Shown: piece after piece, positions 41,133-49,194 of the stretch
Layout of the letters: every line of letters starts with the position of its first letter
Position numbering within the stretch: position 1 is the first letter of the stretch
The notes under the pieces: model-generated
What the model saw: only the letters and a program-made list of their open reading frames with translations
The model's database searches: none
Told to the model about the DNA's origin: nothing
IMG/VR virus record: IMGVR_UViG_3300006028_000002
Span: 24,064 to 88,063 of that record
Reading direction: 5' to 3' (one strand)
DNA from: a virus
DNA length: 64,000 bases
Made by a program: the position numbers and the translations under genes

Positions 41133-42082
41133 CAGATCAGCAGGTCCGCTGCGCCCTCGGTGATAGCTTCCACGTCTTTGGCGATACCCCCGGCCAGATC
41201 TGAGGACACCGATCGCGCGGCACTCTGCTGCGCCTCGAACTGGCTGCCCGGCTCAATCGAGTCCCCGCCCTCCAGCTCACCGCCCCCCGATTCCGCCGCC
41301 TGCGGGCCCTGTGCGGACGTAGGGGGAGGATTGTCAGCCGCCCAGGCAGCCACGGCCGGAAAAAACCAGGGACCGCTGTGAAACTGTTGCGACGTGTTGT
41401 ACTCGCTGCCGTAGGCCAGCGCGCTCGCCGGGGTGTCACGGGAACCCACGGGTGCATTGCCGCCCGCGCTCACGGTGTTGGCCGCCTGATCCACGGCCAC
41501 GGTCTGAGCCACCAGGGCAGCCTGACCACCCGCGCCGATGCCGGCGGCAGCCACCGCGGCCAGCAGGCTGTAATCCGCGTACACGAGATGCGCCGAGAGC
41601 GTGCCGGGTGAACTGGTGTCCGTCCAGGAGTTGACTGGCGGCTGCTGCTCGCCGCCCCCTGATCCCCATGGGCTGGCGGTGCCACCGAACGGGCTGGCCG
41701 AGGGTGCACCAGGCGTGGGGGCCGGCTCGGCGCTGGCTTGGCTCACCCGATCCGCTTGCGCGCTTGCGGCGTGCGCGAGGGACGGTAGTGCCGCCGAACC
41801 GGGATCGCCCAGGCTGCGGGCTGCCGAGGCGGCATCCATCGAGGAACTGTACTGATCATCACCGAGGTTGGGGCCTGGCTGAATACCCTGCAAATGGCTA
41901 TCCGGCACGTTGGCCTGATTGGTCTGCTGCATCGGGGATCCCAGCGAGTAATCCGGCAGGGTGGCCAGGTCGCTGGCACCTTCCGCGCTGACGTCGCTAA
42001 ACGACTCACCCTGGCTGCCGTCTGAGCTCCATGCCCCGGCGGTCTGCTGGTCGGTGTAGTCACCGTCGATAGGGTCGGACAT
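41132..42082 (-). CDS. Low-complexity late protein between chaperones and tape measure
   Basis: 316 aa, ATG 42082. Long disordered Ser/Ala/Gln/Gly/Pro segments surround an Ala-rich central region (AAVAAAGIGAGGQAALVAQT). Unusual position: tape measures normally follow the chaperones directly. May be an auxiliary tail or tape-measure partner; unknown. Confidence 0.65.
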   Translation of the reverse strand: MSDPIDGDYTDQQTAGAWSSDGSQGESFSDVSAEGASDLATLPDYSLGSPMQQTNQANVPDSHLQGIQPGPNLGDDQYSSSMDAASAARSLGDPGSAALPSLAHAASAQADRVSQASAEPAPTPGAPSASPFGGTASPWGSGGGEQQPPVNSWTDTSSPGTLSAHLVYADYSLLAAVAAAGIGAGGQAALVAQTVAVDQAANTVSAGGNAPVGSRDTPASALAYGSEYNTSQQFHSGPWFFPAVAAWAADNPPPTSAQGPQAAESGGGELEGGDSIEPGSQFEAQQSAARSVSSDLAGGIAKDVEAITEGAADLLI

Positions 42083-42094
42083 CAGCTCACCGTC

Positions 42095-42660
42095 CTAGCC
42101 TGACATCAGCCTGCCCTCGGCATCGGTGTTGGTGCTGGAGCGGAGCATCTCGGCCGCGGTGGTGAGCGTCCGGTAGTCCTGGCGCCACCACGCCTCCGGA
42201 TCGGTGTTGGTGGCCAGCGCCAGGGAGATCACGAGCCGCGTCAACGACCCGTCCGGGTAGGGTCCGCGCCGCGCCCCGGCAACGATTCCAGCAAGTCCAT
42301 CACCGCGTCGGCGATACTTTCCGGGGTGACCGTCACACCCATCAAAGCCTTTTCAATAACCGCAGCCAGCTCGATCCGATCGAGTGCGGCAACTGTATTG
42401 CTTGCCTTTGGCTGCACAGTGTGGGTATCGGCCCATTCATCCACGGTGGGGGGCAGGGTGCGGAGTCGCTGGCGTTTGATGGCGACATAGACAAGACTGA
42501 ACAGATCATCGGCTTTGGTGTTCTCGATCAGATTGCGCATGGTGTTGCGGAACCCTTGACGCTCCCAGGCCCGGATGTCCCGCAGATCCACGCTCACCTC
42601 ATAGGATTCCCCCTCATCGGGAACTACCACAAACACATCATTACCGGTATTACCCAGCAT
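42095..42660 (-). CDS. Tail assembly chaperone GT product by -1 frameshift
   Basis: The 42660 frame ends at 42241, but the -1 frame continues from about 42282 to TAG 42095 and encodes DGSLTRLVISLALATNTDP ... RTLTTAAEMLRSS, a typical gpT-like extension. A shift in the overlap would give a fusion of about 188 aa. The best slip point is G-GGG within GCCGGGGCGC near 42270, though no classical X-XXY-YYZ heptamer is seen. Confidence 0.7.
42241..42660 (-). CDS. Tail assembly chaperone G-like
   Basis: 139 aa, ATG 42660 overlapping the upstream gene by one base. VDLRDIRAWERQGFRNTM then DDLFSLVYVAIKRQ and PPTVDEWADTH are characteristic of actinophage tail chaperones upstream of the tape measure. Terminates normally or shifts -1 into the 42095 extension. 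Confidence 0.8.
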   Translation of the reverse strand: MLGNTGNDVFVVVPDEGESYEVSVDLRDIRAWERQGFRNTMRNLIENTKADDLFSLVYVAIKRQRLRTLPPTVDEWADTHTVQPKASNTVAALDRIELAAVIEKALMGVTVTPESIADAVMDLLESLPGRGADPTRTGR

Positions 42661-43178
42661 TACGTGGACACCCCCAAAACGGCGATAGTGTAGATCACCG
42701 AAGTGGTGCCAGCCGCATTCGCGATCTGCAACAGATCACCCGTGCCGGCGGTTACTACGTAGCCAACCGAATCTGCGGTAGCGGTCATCCACAATGCCGC
42801 GCCGCCCGGTCGCAGGGTCGTGGTGTGGGTGGTCGCCCCCATCAGTCCGGTCCACGTGGTGGCGCCACCGCCGATGGTGAGGTTGTTGGTGTTGCCGCCA
42901 TCAGCAGCGATCATCAGCACCTTGATGCGGGCCAACGTGACAGTGACGCCGAACGGATCTTTCAATGTGCCGGCGAAATCAATGGTCTCATTCGCGCTGG
43001 CACCCAGTGTTCTCTTGTCCCACCAGCCCACATCCGCCAAACCAGCACCGGCAGTCAGCGCAGCTCCCACCGCCGTGCTAACACTGCTGGACAGATTCGC
43101 GGTGGACGTGCCGGTATTGAGCACGCCCGCCAAGGCCGCCGAAAGCGACACACCCACCTGAGCGGTAGTCAATGACAT
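42660..43178 (-). CDS. Tail-associated virion protein
   Basis: 172 aa, ATG 43178. Ala/Thr/Gly-rich beta protein with SANETIDFAGTLKDPFGV and ADSVGYVVTAGTGDLLQIAN, a strand pattern common in small capsid or tail decoration proteins. Located between the tail tube and chaperones. Confidence 0.65.
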   Translation of the reverse strand: MSLTTAQVGVSLSAALAGVLNTGTSTANLSSSVSTAVGAALTAGAGLADVGWWDKRTLGASANETIDFAGTLKDPFGVTVTLARIKVLMIAADGGNTNNLTIGGGATTWTGLMGATTHTTTLRPGGAALWMTATADSVGYVVTAGTGDLLQIANAAGTTSVIYTIAVLGVST

Positions 43179-43187
43179 ATCAGATCC

Positions 43188-43655
43188 TTACCGAGGTGGT
43201 GTATAGGTCGGGATACCGAGAATGAGCAGATTGACTGACGTCTCCTCAATCGTGCGGACGTCGCCACCCACCGAGGGGGCCTTGAGCACGCAGTTACCCG
43301 CCCACGTCACATGCTGGCCGGCGATATCCGGGTGATGCTCAAGACTAAAAGCGGCCACCGCGCGAGTATTCTGCATGAGGTAATCGCTTAGTCCGCCGCT
43401 CCGCCAATCGCTGTAGAATTTGAGCGATAACTGCCAGTCATCATCCGTCTCGGTGCGAAACTCACTCGCCGCACCGCCGTAAGTAAATGTCTTGGTACCG
43501 TCCACCGTGTTGTTGTTCAGCATCCAGGATGAGATCTGGAAACCGTACGAAACAGCCGCCAAGGTAAACGTAATGACCTTGAGCCTGTTGCGTAAAACCT
43601 GATATCCGGTCGGTGGTGGAATAGTAGAGGTATTCGGCACAGGCGGTGCGGTCAT
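43188..43655 (-). CDS. Major tail (tube) protein
   Basis: 155 aa. TETDDDWQLSLKFYSDWRSG then LSDYLMQNTRAVAAFSLEHH and VTWAGNCVLKAPSVGGDVR are the recognisable strands of siphovirus tail tube proteins. Position before the chaperones agrees. Start 43655. Confidence 0.82.
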   Translation of the reverse strand: MTAPPVPNTSTIPPPTGYQVLRNRLKVITFTLAAVSYGFQISSWMLNNNTVDGTKTFTYGGAASEFRTETDDDWQLSLKFYSDWRSGGLSDYLMQNTRAVAAFSLEHHPDIAGQHVTWAGNCVLKAPSVGGDVRTIEETSVNLLILGIPTYTPPR

Positions 43656-43712
43656 AAGGGCCCCCTAACAATGGACTGGAGGCCCTGGCCCCCGACTATG
43701 AGAATGCTCTAA

Positions 43713-44096
43713 TTAGGAGTGCAGCTCAATTTGTACAGTAGTCGTGTAACAGGGGAGCCCACCTTGCGGACTCGGGTAGATGCCAGGCCCGGATGACAGG
43801 ATCACGCCGGGGGTGCCCACCTCGATAGCGCTACACAACTGCGGCATCATGGCCAACAACGTGTCCTGCGCATATTGATTCATGCTGACCACCAGGTACA
43901 CATTCCACTGCCCGGTGGTGGGCTGGCCGCCCGCGTTGTAGGTACGCCAAAACAACCGGGGGGGACCGATCACCACGGCCGGCGGAGCAATCGAGACCAC
44001 CACGTTGGTCAATACCGGCAGGGTGGGCAACGCCAGCGATACCGCATCGGCGATCATCTGAGCGCCCAGTTGGATGGAGGTGAGGGGAGCAGTCAC
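43713..44096 (-). CDS. Tail terminator / completion protein
   Basis: 127 aa, ATG 44096 overlapping the connector stop. Order connector-then-terminator-then-tube and the WNVYLVVSMNQYAQDTLLAM core fit the tail terminator fold. Family assigned by order and pattern. Confidence 0.68.
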   Translation of the reverse strand: MTAPLTSIQLGAQMIADAVSLALPTLPVLTNVVVSIAPPAVVIGPPRLFWRTYNAGGQPTTGQWNVYLVVSMNQYAQDTLLAMMPQLCSAIEVGTPGVILSSGPGIYPSPQGGLPCYTTTVQIELHS

Positions 44097-44425
44097 GAGA
44101 AACCGCCCGTGATGCCCAACTGAATCAGAATGTCAGGATCAGAGGCCATCACCGTGGCGGTGCCCATGCCGCCCATGTTGACCGTGCCATCCGGGCTGAC
44201 CCGGCGCACAAACCATCGAGCGGCCAATCGCAGCGCGCCCAGCTGTACGTCCAGTGGGACCGTCCAGGCGCCGTGGTAATCGAGGTCCGGGCGGTGTGCT
44301 TCCACCCAGGCTTGTGCGGCGTCCAGCACCCGTTGCATGGCCTCATCGTCGCGTGTGGACAGCGCACTGCGATCTAATGTCTGATCATTTTTAAGTGCTT
44401 CCAACGTCAGCCAGCCGGGCATCAT
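44093..44425 (-). CDS. Head-tail connector (gp15-like)
   Basis: 110 aa, ATG 44425. Helical, RVLDAAQAWVEAHRPDL then LGALRLAARWFVRRVSPDG is the actinophage head-tail adaptor signature. Confidence 0.75.
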   Translation of the reverse strand: MMPGWLTLEALKNDQTLDRSALSTRDDEAMQRVLDAAQAWVEAHRPDLDYHGAWTVPLDVQLGALRLAARWFVRRVSPDGTVNMGGMGTATVMASDPDILIQLGITGGFS

Positions 44426-44446
44426 TCACCGCCTACACTGAAGCCC

Positions 44447-44584
44447 ATGGACGATCTTTACGTACATTGCTCAGTGCCGTGGCACCAAGAATTACGCGAC
44501 GGTCACGGCACCTTGGAGATAATCATGCTGCTGATTACTTCGCTGCCGGTTTCGGCGGAGAATCCGGGGCCGGCTTTGACGTGA
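44447..44584 (+). CDS. Possible 45-aa opposite-strand ORF
   Basis: ATG 44447 in the 110-bp gap between two leftward genes, with TACACT eight bases upstream as possible -10, like gene 31165. MDDLYVHCSVPWHQELRDG. Its 3' half overlaps the disordered gene by 50 bases. Weak support. Confidence 0.3.
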   Translation: MDDLYVHCSVPWHQELRDGHGTLEIIMLLITSLPVSAENPGPALT

Positions 44585-45080
44585 CATCCGTGGTGGTAGT
44601 CACCGTAGTACTGCCCCCAGCGGGTGAGGTCGTAGTCTGGCCTGCTGGTTTCGCACTAGTGGCAGGCGGAATGGACACTCCCGGCGCCAGTGGCTCCGCT
44701 GCGGGTGGCGGAGGTGGGGAGGGTGCGTCGGTGCGCACCTGGCCGGGCGGCGTGGCACTGCGGCCCTCTGGTGGCCGCTTGCGGGCATCCACAGACTTAT
44801 CCCCCGGTGTGGAACGCTTCTGCCGAGCCTCCCACGCATCCAGATCGAATCCCTGTGCCTCCAGCACCTTGGTAGCGGCCTTGACACGCTCGTCGTTACC
44901 GTGCGCACGGGCATTGCGTAGCTCGGCGAGTGCCTGACGAACCTGGCCCGCACTCTGATAAGCCACGCCCAGCTCCTTATTCTGGGCAACCGCCGTAACC
45001 TGAGTTCCGCCTGCATCCAGCTGCCCTGGCCCGGTCTGTGGCTCACGGGTGGGAGTGGCGGGAGTCTTGTCGTCTGCCAT
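44535..45080 (-). CDS. Disordered Pro/Thr-rich late protein
   Basis: 181 aa, ATG 45080 right after the upstream stop. Residues 25-80 are helical (AYQSAGQVRQALAELRNARA); the last 90 are Pro/Ala/Thr-rich and disordered. Between head decoration and connector genes; contains CGTGCGCACG at 44900. May be a head-associated or assembly protein. Confidence 0.65.
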   Translation of the reverse strand: MADDKTPATPTREPQTGPGQLDAGGTQVTAVAQNKELGVAYQSAGQVRQALAELRNARAHGNDERVKAATKVLEAQGFDLDAWEARQKRSTPGDKSVDARKRPPEGRSATPPGQVRTDAPSPPPPPAAEPLAPGVSIPPATSAKPAGQTTTSPAGGSTTVTTTTDVTSKPAPDSPPKPAAK

Positions 45081-45082
45081 TG

Positions 45083-45436
45083 TCACCACACCTTAGCCCC
45101 GAGTACGAAAGTCGCCGTAGGCGTCCCTGTTCCACCGACTGTGACCAATATCTGCGCATATAAAGCGGCACCAACAAAAGCAAAACCAGATGCCTGACCT
45201 GTCGCGGTCAACTGGGAGATACCGCTGGCTGTGATCGAGGTCCAGGTCGTGTTGTCCGGTGAGGTCTGCACCACCGCATCGATAGTCTGCGTTGAGCCAC
45301 CCACTGCGGAAACCACGATAAAGAACTGCACAAAGTTGGCCTGGCCCGGGTTAGACACTTCGCCAGTACCGTACGTACCCGCTCCGCGCGATGCGGAAGG
45401 CAGAAGAATATCGCCAAAAACCGGATGCAAAGACAT
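45083..45436 (-). CDS. Small beta-sandwich head protein
   Basis: 117 aa, ATG 45436 overlapping the upstream stop by one base. TIDAVVQTSPDNTTWTSITA is an Ig-like strand pattern; similar to the 36536 protein. Probably a capsid decoration or stabilising protein. Confidence 0.65.
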   Translation of the reverse strand: MSLHPVFGDILLPSASRGAGTYGTGEVSNPGQANFVQFFIVVSAVGGSTQTIDAVVQTSPDNTTWTSITASGISQLTATGQASGFAFVGAALYAQILVTVGGTGTPTATFVLGAKVW

Positions 45437-45642
45437 TAGGGTGTCACCTCCCTCTCTGGGAGTCTGAGTGTGCCGTTGGGATTCCAGTCAGCCGGCAACC
45501 GGTGACCATAACCCGCGTAAACCGCGCGCATATAGATGGCGAGGCGTTGCTCCTGGGTGCGGGCCACTGAGATCGCGTACATAAGGTCAGACAACGTACG
45601 GATCACCGGTACCTCGGCCAACTCGTCATCATCGTCAAACAA
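45436..45642 (-). CDS. 68-aa acidic head-region protein
   Basis: TTG 45642 with AAGGGGTG six bases upstream. FDDDDELAEVPVIRTLSDL then basic helices. First gene after the hairpin following the capsid gene. Confidence 0.65.
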   Translation of the reverse strand: MFDDDDELAEVPVIRTLSDLMYAISVARTQEQRLAIYMRAVYAGYGHRLPADWNPNGTLRLPEREVTP

Positions 45643-45665
45643 CGCGCACCCCTTTGCGGATGGGC

Positions 45666-45711
45666 ATCGGGAAGGCGCGCCGGAGGTCGGGGTCCGGCGC
45701 GCCTTCCCGAT
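45666..45711. terminator. Perfect 19-bp hairpin after the capsid region
   Basis: ATCGGGAAGGCGCGCCGGA (45666-45684) is exactly complementary to 45693-45711, with an 8-base loop. No T-run. It is downstream of the capsid gene on the reverse strand and could be an attenuator that lets the capsid be made in excess over later genes, or an RNase-protecting 3' end. Confidence 0.72.
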
Positions 45712-45714
45712 CGA

Positions 45715-45792
45715 TCATGCCGGTAGGGAACCTACAGCGGCCACGATAACTATTAAGATCACGCTAGCAGTAACACCATGATCAGTGATCAT
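45715..45792 (-). CDS. 25-aa membrane peptide after capsid
   Basis: ATG 45792, TGA 45715-45717. MITDHGVTASVILIVIVAAV gives one short membrane helix. It starts 12 bases past the capsid stop and ends just before the hairpin. AGG-containing leader only; may be real or chance. Confidence 0.4.
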   Translation of the reverse strand: MITDHGVTASVILIVIVAAVGSLPA

Positions 45793-45793
45793 G
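45777..45793. repeat. 17-bp palindrome after capsid stop
   Basis: CATGATCA (45777-45784), central G, TGATCATG (45786-45793): perfect. Overlaps the start of the 25-aa frame. Could be a protein site or mRNA structure. Confidence 0.6.
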
Positions 45794-45804
45794 TCTCTGA
45801 CCTG

Positions 45805-47226
45805 TCAGAACGTCGGCGTTGTGAGTCCGGTGCCGCCGATCTTTGACATAGCGTTACTGTACCGCGACATGGTATAAGCGAAGTAACCATAGAGCACCAA
45901 CAGAATGCCGAGATTAGCCGCAGCTGGCTGTTCACACCTGAGAAAAACGGGCGCAGAAGGATCTTCCCATAGGTGACACTCATCCGTGGCTACAATATAC
46001 ATTTCATCCTGATTAGAGTTCGTCGTCGTCAGAATGTTATTGTCCACGACTGCCGCCATGCCATTAGGCATCATTCCGCGATATCCACGGCCATAGATGA
46101 CGCCATAGTTCTCGCCACCATGATTCTCGCCGATGCCAGGCTGGCCGAATAGCGGCCACTGCGCGGAGAGCTGACTCTGCAACCAATACCAACGCCGCGA
46201 GTGCATCAGCACCACATCTGGCCGGGCAAAGCCCAGCAATGCGGCTTCCGAGTTGGCCGCACCCTGCAAAACTTTGGGCCATACCTCAGTACCACTCGGT
46301 GAGGCATCGGTGTAGGTAATGGCCTGCGCCACCGCTGACAACCCGGTCACAGACTGCGTGATGAGCGTCGAGTCCAACACACTGGCATAACGGCGGAAAA
46401 GGTCGTCCATCACGACTTCCTCAATACCGGTGCCACGTTCCGCTGCCTGCCGGCTGATGGTCTGCTGACCCGCTGCTGTCTGAATGTTGATAGTCAACAG
46501 CGTGTCGTCCATGTCCGTATTGGACACTGCGTCAGCCTCATTGGCTTGCAACGCTGCCGAGGATGCGGTGGTAATCCGGGAAATGTTGACCGTCATTCCC
46601 GACTCGGGTAGGTCGTGCTTATTACACACATCCGCGAATGGCCTCATGCCCGCGATGGCCGGTGCATAAAGATCAGTCAAATACTGTGGCACGACTAGTC
46701 CGGTGAATGCGCCAGTCCCTACCGCGCGTTGCAACTGCGCGCCGGATCGCTCTACCTGCTCCTCATGCATGTGCTGGGAGAGACGCATGCTGGCCTGGTT
46801 GTCGTTAAACAAATGCTGGCGGATGACATCCTGGAGGAAAAATGCGCCCTTACGGTCCCAGCCCTTGTGATAAGTTCTCTCCTCGCGGCCTACCCGGGCG
46901 ACCTCATCGTATTTGGGTTTGGGTGCCCCGGTCGGCGTTACCTGACGAGTGACCTCATCGTTAGCGATCTCCTCGGCCCGCAGCTTTTTCACATTGGCAA
47001 GTCGCTGGTTAATGCCATCGATATCAGTCAGTGCCGCATCCCGGGCCAGGAACAACTCATCGACCCGGCTCTGCTCATCAGCAGTCAGATTCGGGCGGCC
47101 CTCAGAGCGAGCCTGATTGAGGATTCCCTGGATCTCCAGCTTCATCTTGGTGCGGCGCTTTTTGGCGCTCTCCAGCTCCAGCTCGGTGCCGGCTTCCAAT
47201 TCATCTATGGTGACAGTCCGCGTCAT
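45805..47226 (-). CDS. Major capsid protein, HK97 fold
   Basis: 473 aa, ATG 47226 after AAAGGAT. Residues 1-115 form a charged coiled-coil delta domain; after a cleavage-prone region the HK97 core follows (TGAFTGLVVPQYL, EADAVSNTDMDDTLL, QTISRQAAERG, RPDVVLMHSRRWYWL). Made after the protease in the same operon. The longer frame to 47325 has no binding site. Confidence 0.92.
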   Translation of the reverse strand: MTRTVTIDELEAGTELELESAKKRRTKMKLEIQGILNQARSEGRPNLTADEQSRVDELFLARDAALTDIDGINQRLANVKKLRAEEIANDEVTRQVTPTGAPKPKYDEVARVGREERTYHKGWDRKGAFFLQDVIRQHLFNDNQASMRLSQHMHEEQVERSGAQLQRAVGTGAFTGLVVPQYLTDLYAPAIAGMRPFADVCNKHDLPESGMTVNISRITTASSAALQANEADAVSNTDMDDTLLTINIQTAAGQQTISRQAAERGTGIEEVVMDDLFRRYASVLDSTLITQSVTGLSAVAQAITYTDASPSGTEVWPKVLQGAANSEAALLGFARPDVVLMHSRRWYWLQSQLSAQWPLFGQPGIGENHGGENYGVIYGRGYRGMMPNGMAAVVDNNILTTTNSNQDEMYIVATDECHLWEDPSAPVFLRCEQPAAANLGILLVLYGYFAYTMSRYSNAMSKIGGTGLTTPTF

Positions 47227-47354
47227 ACCGGCGGCCATCCTTTCGCTTACTCGGTGGACCGCCGGAGATGGCGGATTGAGGATCGCAATACAGCGGCAGC
47301 CGCTGCGGGCAAGAAAGGGCCACACACTGTGGCCGATAAATCAAAAGCGTCTAG

Positions 47355-48269
47355 TTAGTCTTCGGCAGCCAGCAGCGCAGCATGCACCAGGCCGATCGAG
47401 CGACCCATCCGCACCGGCTCGACGTCCACCGGGGCCCCGTTGCTGCGTACCGCGTTGGTCTGCTCCAACGGCCGGAAACGCCGGTCCAGAGCGCGCCACG
47501 CGGATCGAGCGGCGGCCTCCGGCCAGTCATCAACCTGATCGATCATCCGGCGGGCGCGCTCCCCGATGTGCGTCCGCGGGTTGGCCCCGAAATTGACCGC
47601 CGAAACGTCGCCGGCATGCAGGTCCAGCTCCATCAAGGTGAACTCGCTGAAATCAGCCGACCATTGGCCGTCCACCAGCATGGCGGCGAAAGACATCTGA
47701 TCTACGCACCCGTCACGGATACCGGTGATCAGGTTTCGGACGTCGGTGCGCTCCGGGTTGAGCCACGCCTCGGCCGTCAAGCCCTCCGGGCCACTGGACA
47801 GCGACAGGGAGCCGGCCCTGGTCCTCGCCATCGTCAAACCTTCATGATTGACCAAAAACGCTACATCAGGTTGACGCTGAAGGGACGCGCTGAAAGCGTC
47901 GCGAGAAACCCGCTCCGTGTAGGGACCGTAAAAATCCCACATCTCATAGGGCGTTTCGGTGACACTCGCCACGCCGGACAGATGAATCCATTCAGCGTTA
48001 AGATCTGGAGAATCCCCCGCTGCGGCACGCTCCCAGAATTGTTTGCCCCCGCAGGCGCAGATCACCGAATCCTCGCTGCACGAGCACGCGCGCTTGGCGA
48101 GAAACTCTTTTTTGGCGGTCATCGCACTGCGGAATGTGAGAACCCGCGGTGTGTCCACGTCCACCGGCATGCGGCGCCGAGCCCGGCTGATGTCCGCACT
48201 ACCGGTCCCGTTCATCAGAGCGTCCCGGCGGGCCAGTGCTGCGCTCTCCCGGGAAATCGTCGTATCCAT
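47355..48269 (-). CDS. Prohead protease (S78/U35-like) with Cys cluster
   Basis: 304 aa, ATG 48269 after GGGAG. His142 in FLVNHEG and Ser193 in QMSFAA with SSGPEGLTAEAWL between them mark the caudovirus prohead protease. Residues 62-75 contain CxC ... CxCGG (four Cys), an unusual putative zinc site. It presumably cuts the capsid delta domain and perhaps other head proteins. Confidence 0.9.
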   Translation of the reverse strand: MDTTISRESAALARRDALMNGTGSADISRARRRMPVDVDTPRVLTFRSAMTAKKEFLAKRACSCSEDSVICACGGKQFWERAAAGDSPDLNAEWIHLSGVASVTETPYEMWDFYGPYTERVSRDAFSASLQRQPDVAFLVNHEGLTMARTRAGSLSLSSGPEGLTAEAWLNPERTDVRNLITGIRDGCVDQMSFAAMLVDGQWSADFSEFTLMELDLHAGDVSAVNFGANPRTHIGERARRMIDQVDDWPEAAARSAWRALDRRFRPLEQTNAVRSNGAPVDVEPVRMGRSIGLVHAALLAAED

Positions 48270-48321
48270 AAAAGCTCCCTTTCGAGCGCACGCCAGCCAC
48301 GGTGCCGATAGCAACGATTAA

Positions 48322-48573
48322 CTATGAGCTTGCTGATCCGCTGGACGCGGCAGACGGTGTGGATGGCGCGTCATCATCGTCACCATCGGGCTCAGTGTCA
48401 TTGTCCGGTGGATTAAGAAACCCGGGGGCACCGAAAAACCCTTTTTCTTTTTCCTTGTCTTTCGCCGCGCATTCAGCGCAACAACCGCACCCCCGGCACA
48501 CGTGCGCACGCCCGGCCGCAGTCATACCTCGCCGGGTCACGCTGCGCATCATCGGTCTACTGGCGCGGCGCAT
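48322..48573 (-). CDS. Arg-N/acidic-C small protein D
   Basis: 83 aa, ATG 48573, two bases after the stop of 48576. MRRASRPMMRSVTRRGMTA start, a CRGCGCCAEC cluster, then acidic DNDTEPDGDDDD and APSTPS. Member of the repeated family described in findings. An overlapping frame at 48318 is a shadow. Confidence 0.7.
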   Translation of the reverse strand: MRRASRPMMRSVTRRGMTAAGRAHVCRGCGCCAECAAKDKEKEKGFFGAPGFLNPPDNDTEPDGDDDDAPSTPSAASSGSASS

Positions 48574-48575
48574 GG

Positions 48576-48938
48576 CTATGAGCCCAGCTCATCGAACCAA
48601 TTCATCACGGCGCCCTGGTGCTCCTCCTCGCCGGGCATCTTCTCAGCCTCGCGACCCGCTTCTTTGGCCTCTTTTTCCTCAGTACCGATCAGCTCGGCGG
48701 GTGATTCCGGACCGTCCCCGCCGCCGTCCGGGCCTTTTTCGCTCGGTGTGGTGGGTGCGCCCGAGTCATTCGGTGCGGACGTCTCGGCGTCCTGTACATC
48801 GGCCAACGTGGCGCGGGACACCACACCCGGCGGGAGAACCACCGTATACCGGTGCACCGGGGCCGCTGCCACTCGCGCAGCCTTGGCGGGGGTAAGGCGT
48901 TGCACCGGGACAGTGCCGGCGCGCTGGTGCTTATCCAT
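48576..48938 (-). CDS. Arg-N/acidic-C small protein C
   Basis: 120 aa, ATG 48938 with AGGAG nine bases upstream. Shares the string LADxQDAxxxAPNxxGxPxTP with protein B, then becomes strongly acidic (EKEAKEAGREAEKMPGEEE). Between B and D in the head operon. Confidence 0.72.
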   Translation of the reverse strand: MDKHQRAGTVPVQRLTPAKAARVAAAPVHRYTVVLPPGVVSRATLADVQDAETSAPNDSGAPTTPSEKGPDGGGDGPESPAELIGTEEKEAKEAGREAEKMPGEEEHQGAVMNWFDELGS

Positions 48939-48963
48939 GGTCTCTAACTCCTGGGGGTTGTCT

Positions 48964-49194
48964 TTACTCGTCCGGGATTTCTGCCTCATCGAGGCACGGT
49001 GCGCCGCCCTGCATCTGATTGAGGTCCACCCAGGCCGCGCCGGGGGCATGTCGGGTAGGGGTCATCGGGATACCTGTGCTGTTGGGTGCTGCGTGCGTGG
49101 CATCCTGGAAATCGGCCAACTCGCGATGGACCCGGGAACCGGATACAGCTCTGCGCGCCGGGGCCCCGGTGCTGCGCTGGGTGGGTCGTTTCAT
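48964..49194 (-). CDS. Arg-N/acidic-C small protein B
   Basis: 76 aa, ATG 49194 (ATGA overlap). MKRPTQRSTGAPARRAV start, then ELADFQDATHAAPNSTG as in protein C, ending acidic (CLDEAEIPDE). Confidence 0.72.
   Translation of the reverse strand: MKRPTQRSTGAPARRAVSGSRVHRELADFQDATHAAPNSTGIPMTPTRHAPGAAWVDLNQMQGGAPCLDEAEIPDE

Noticed and set aside
40980-41381. 133-aa forward frame near the tape measure
   Set aside because: Shadow of the 53-aa and 316-aa leftward genes, which are coupled and coding-like.
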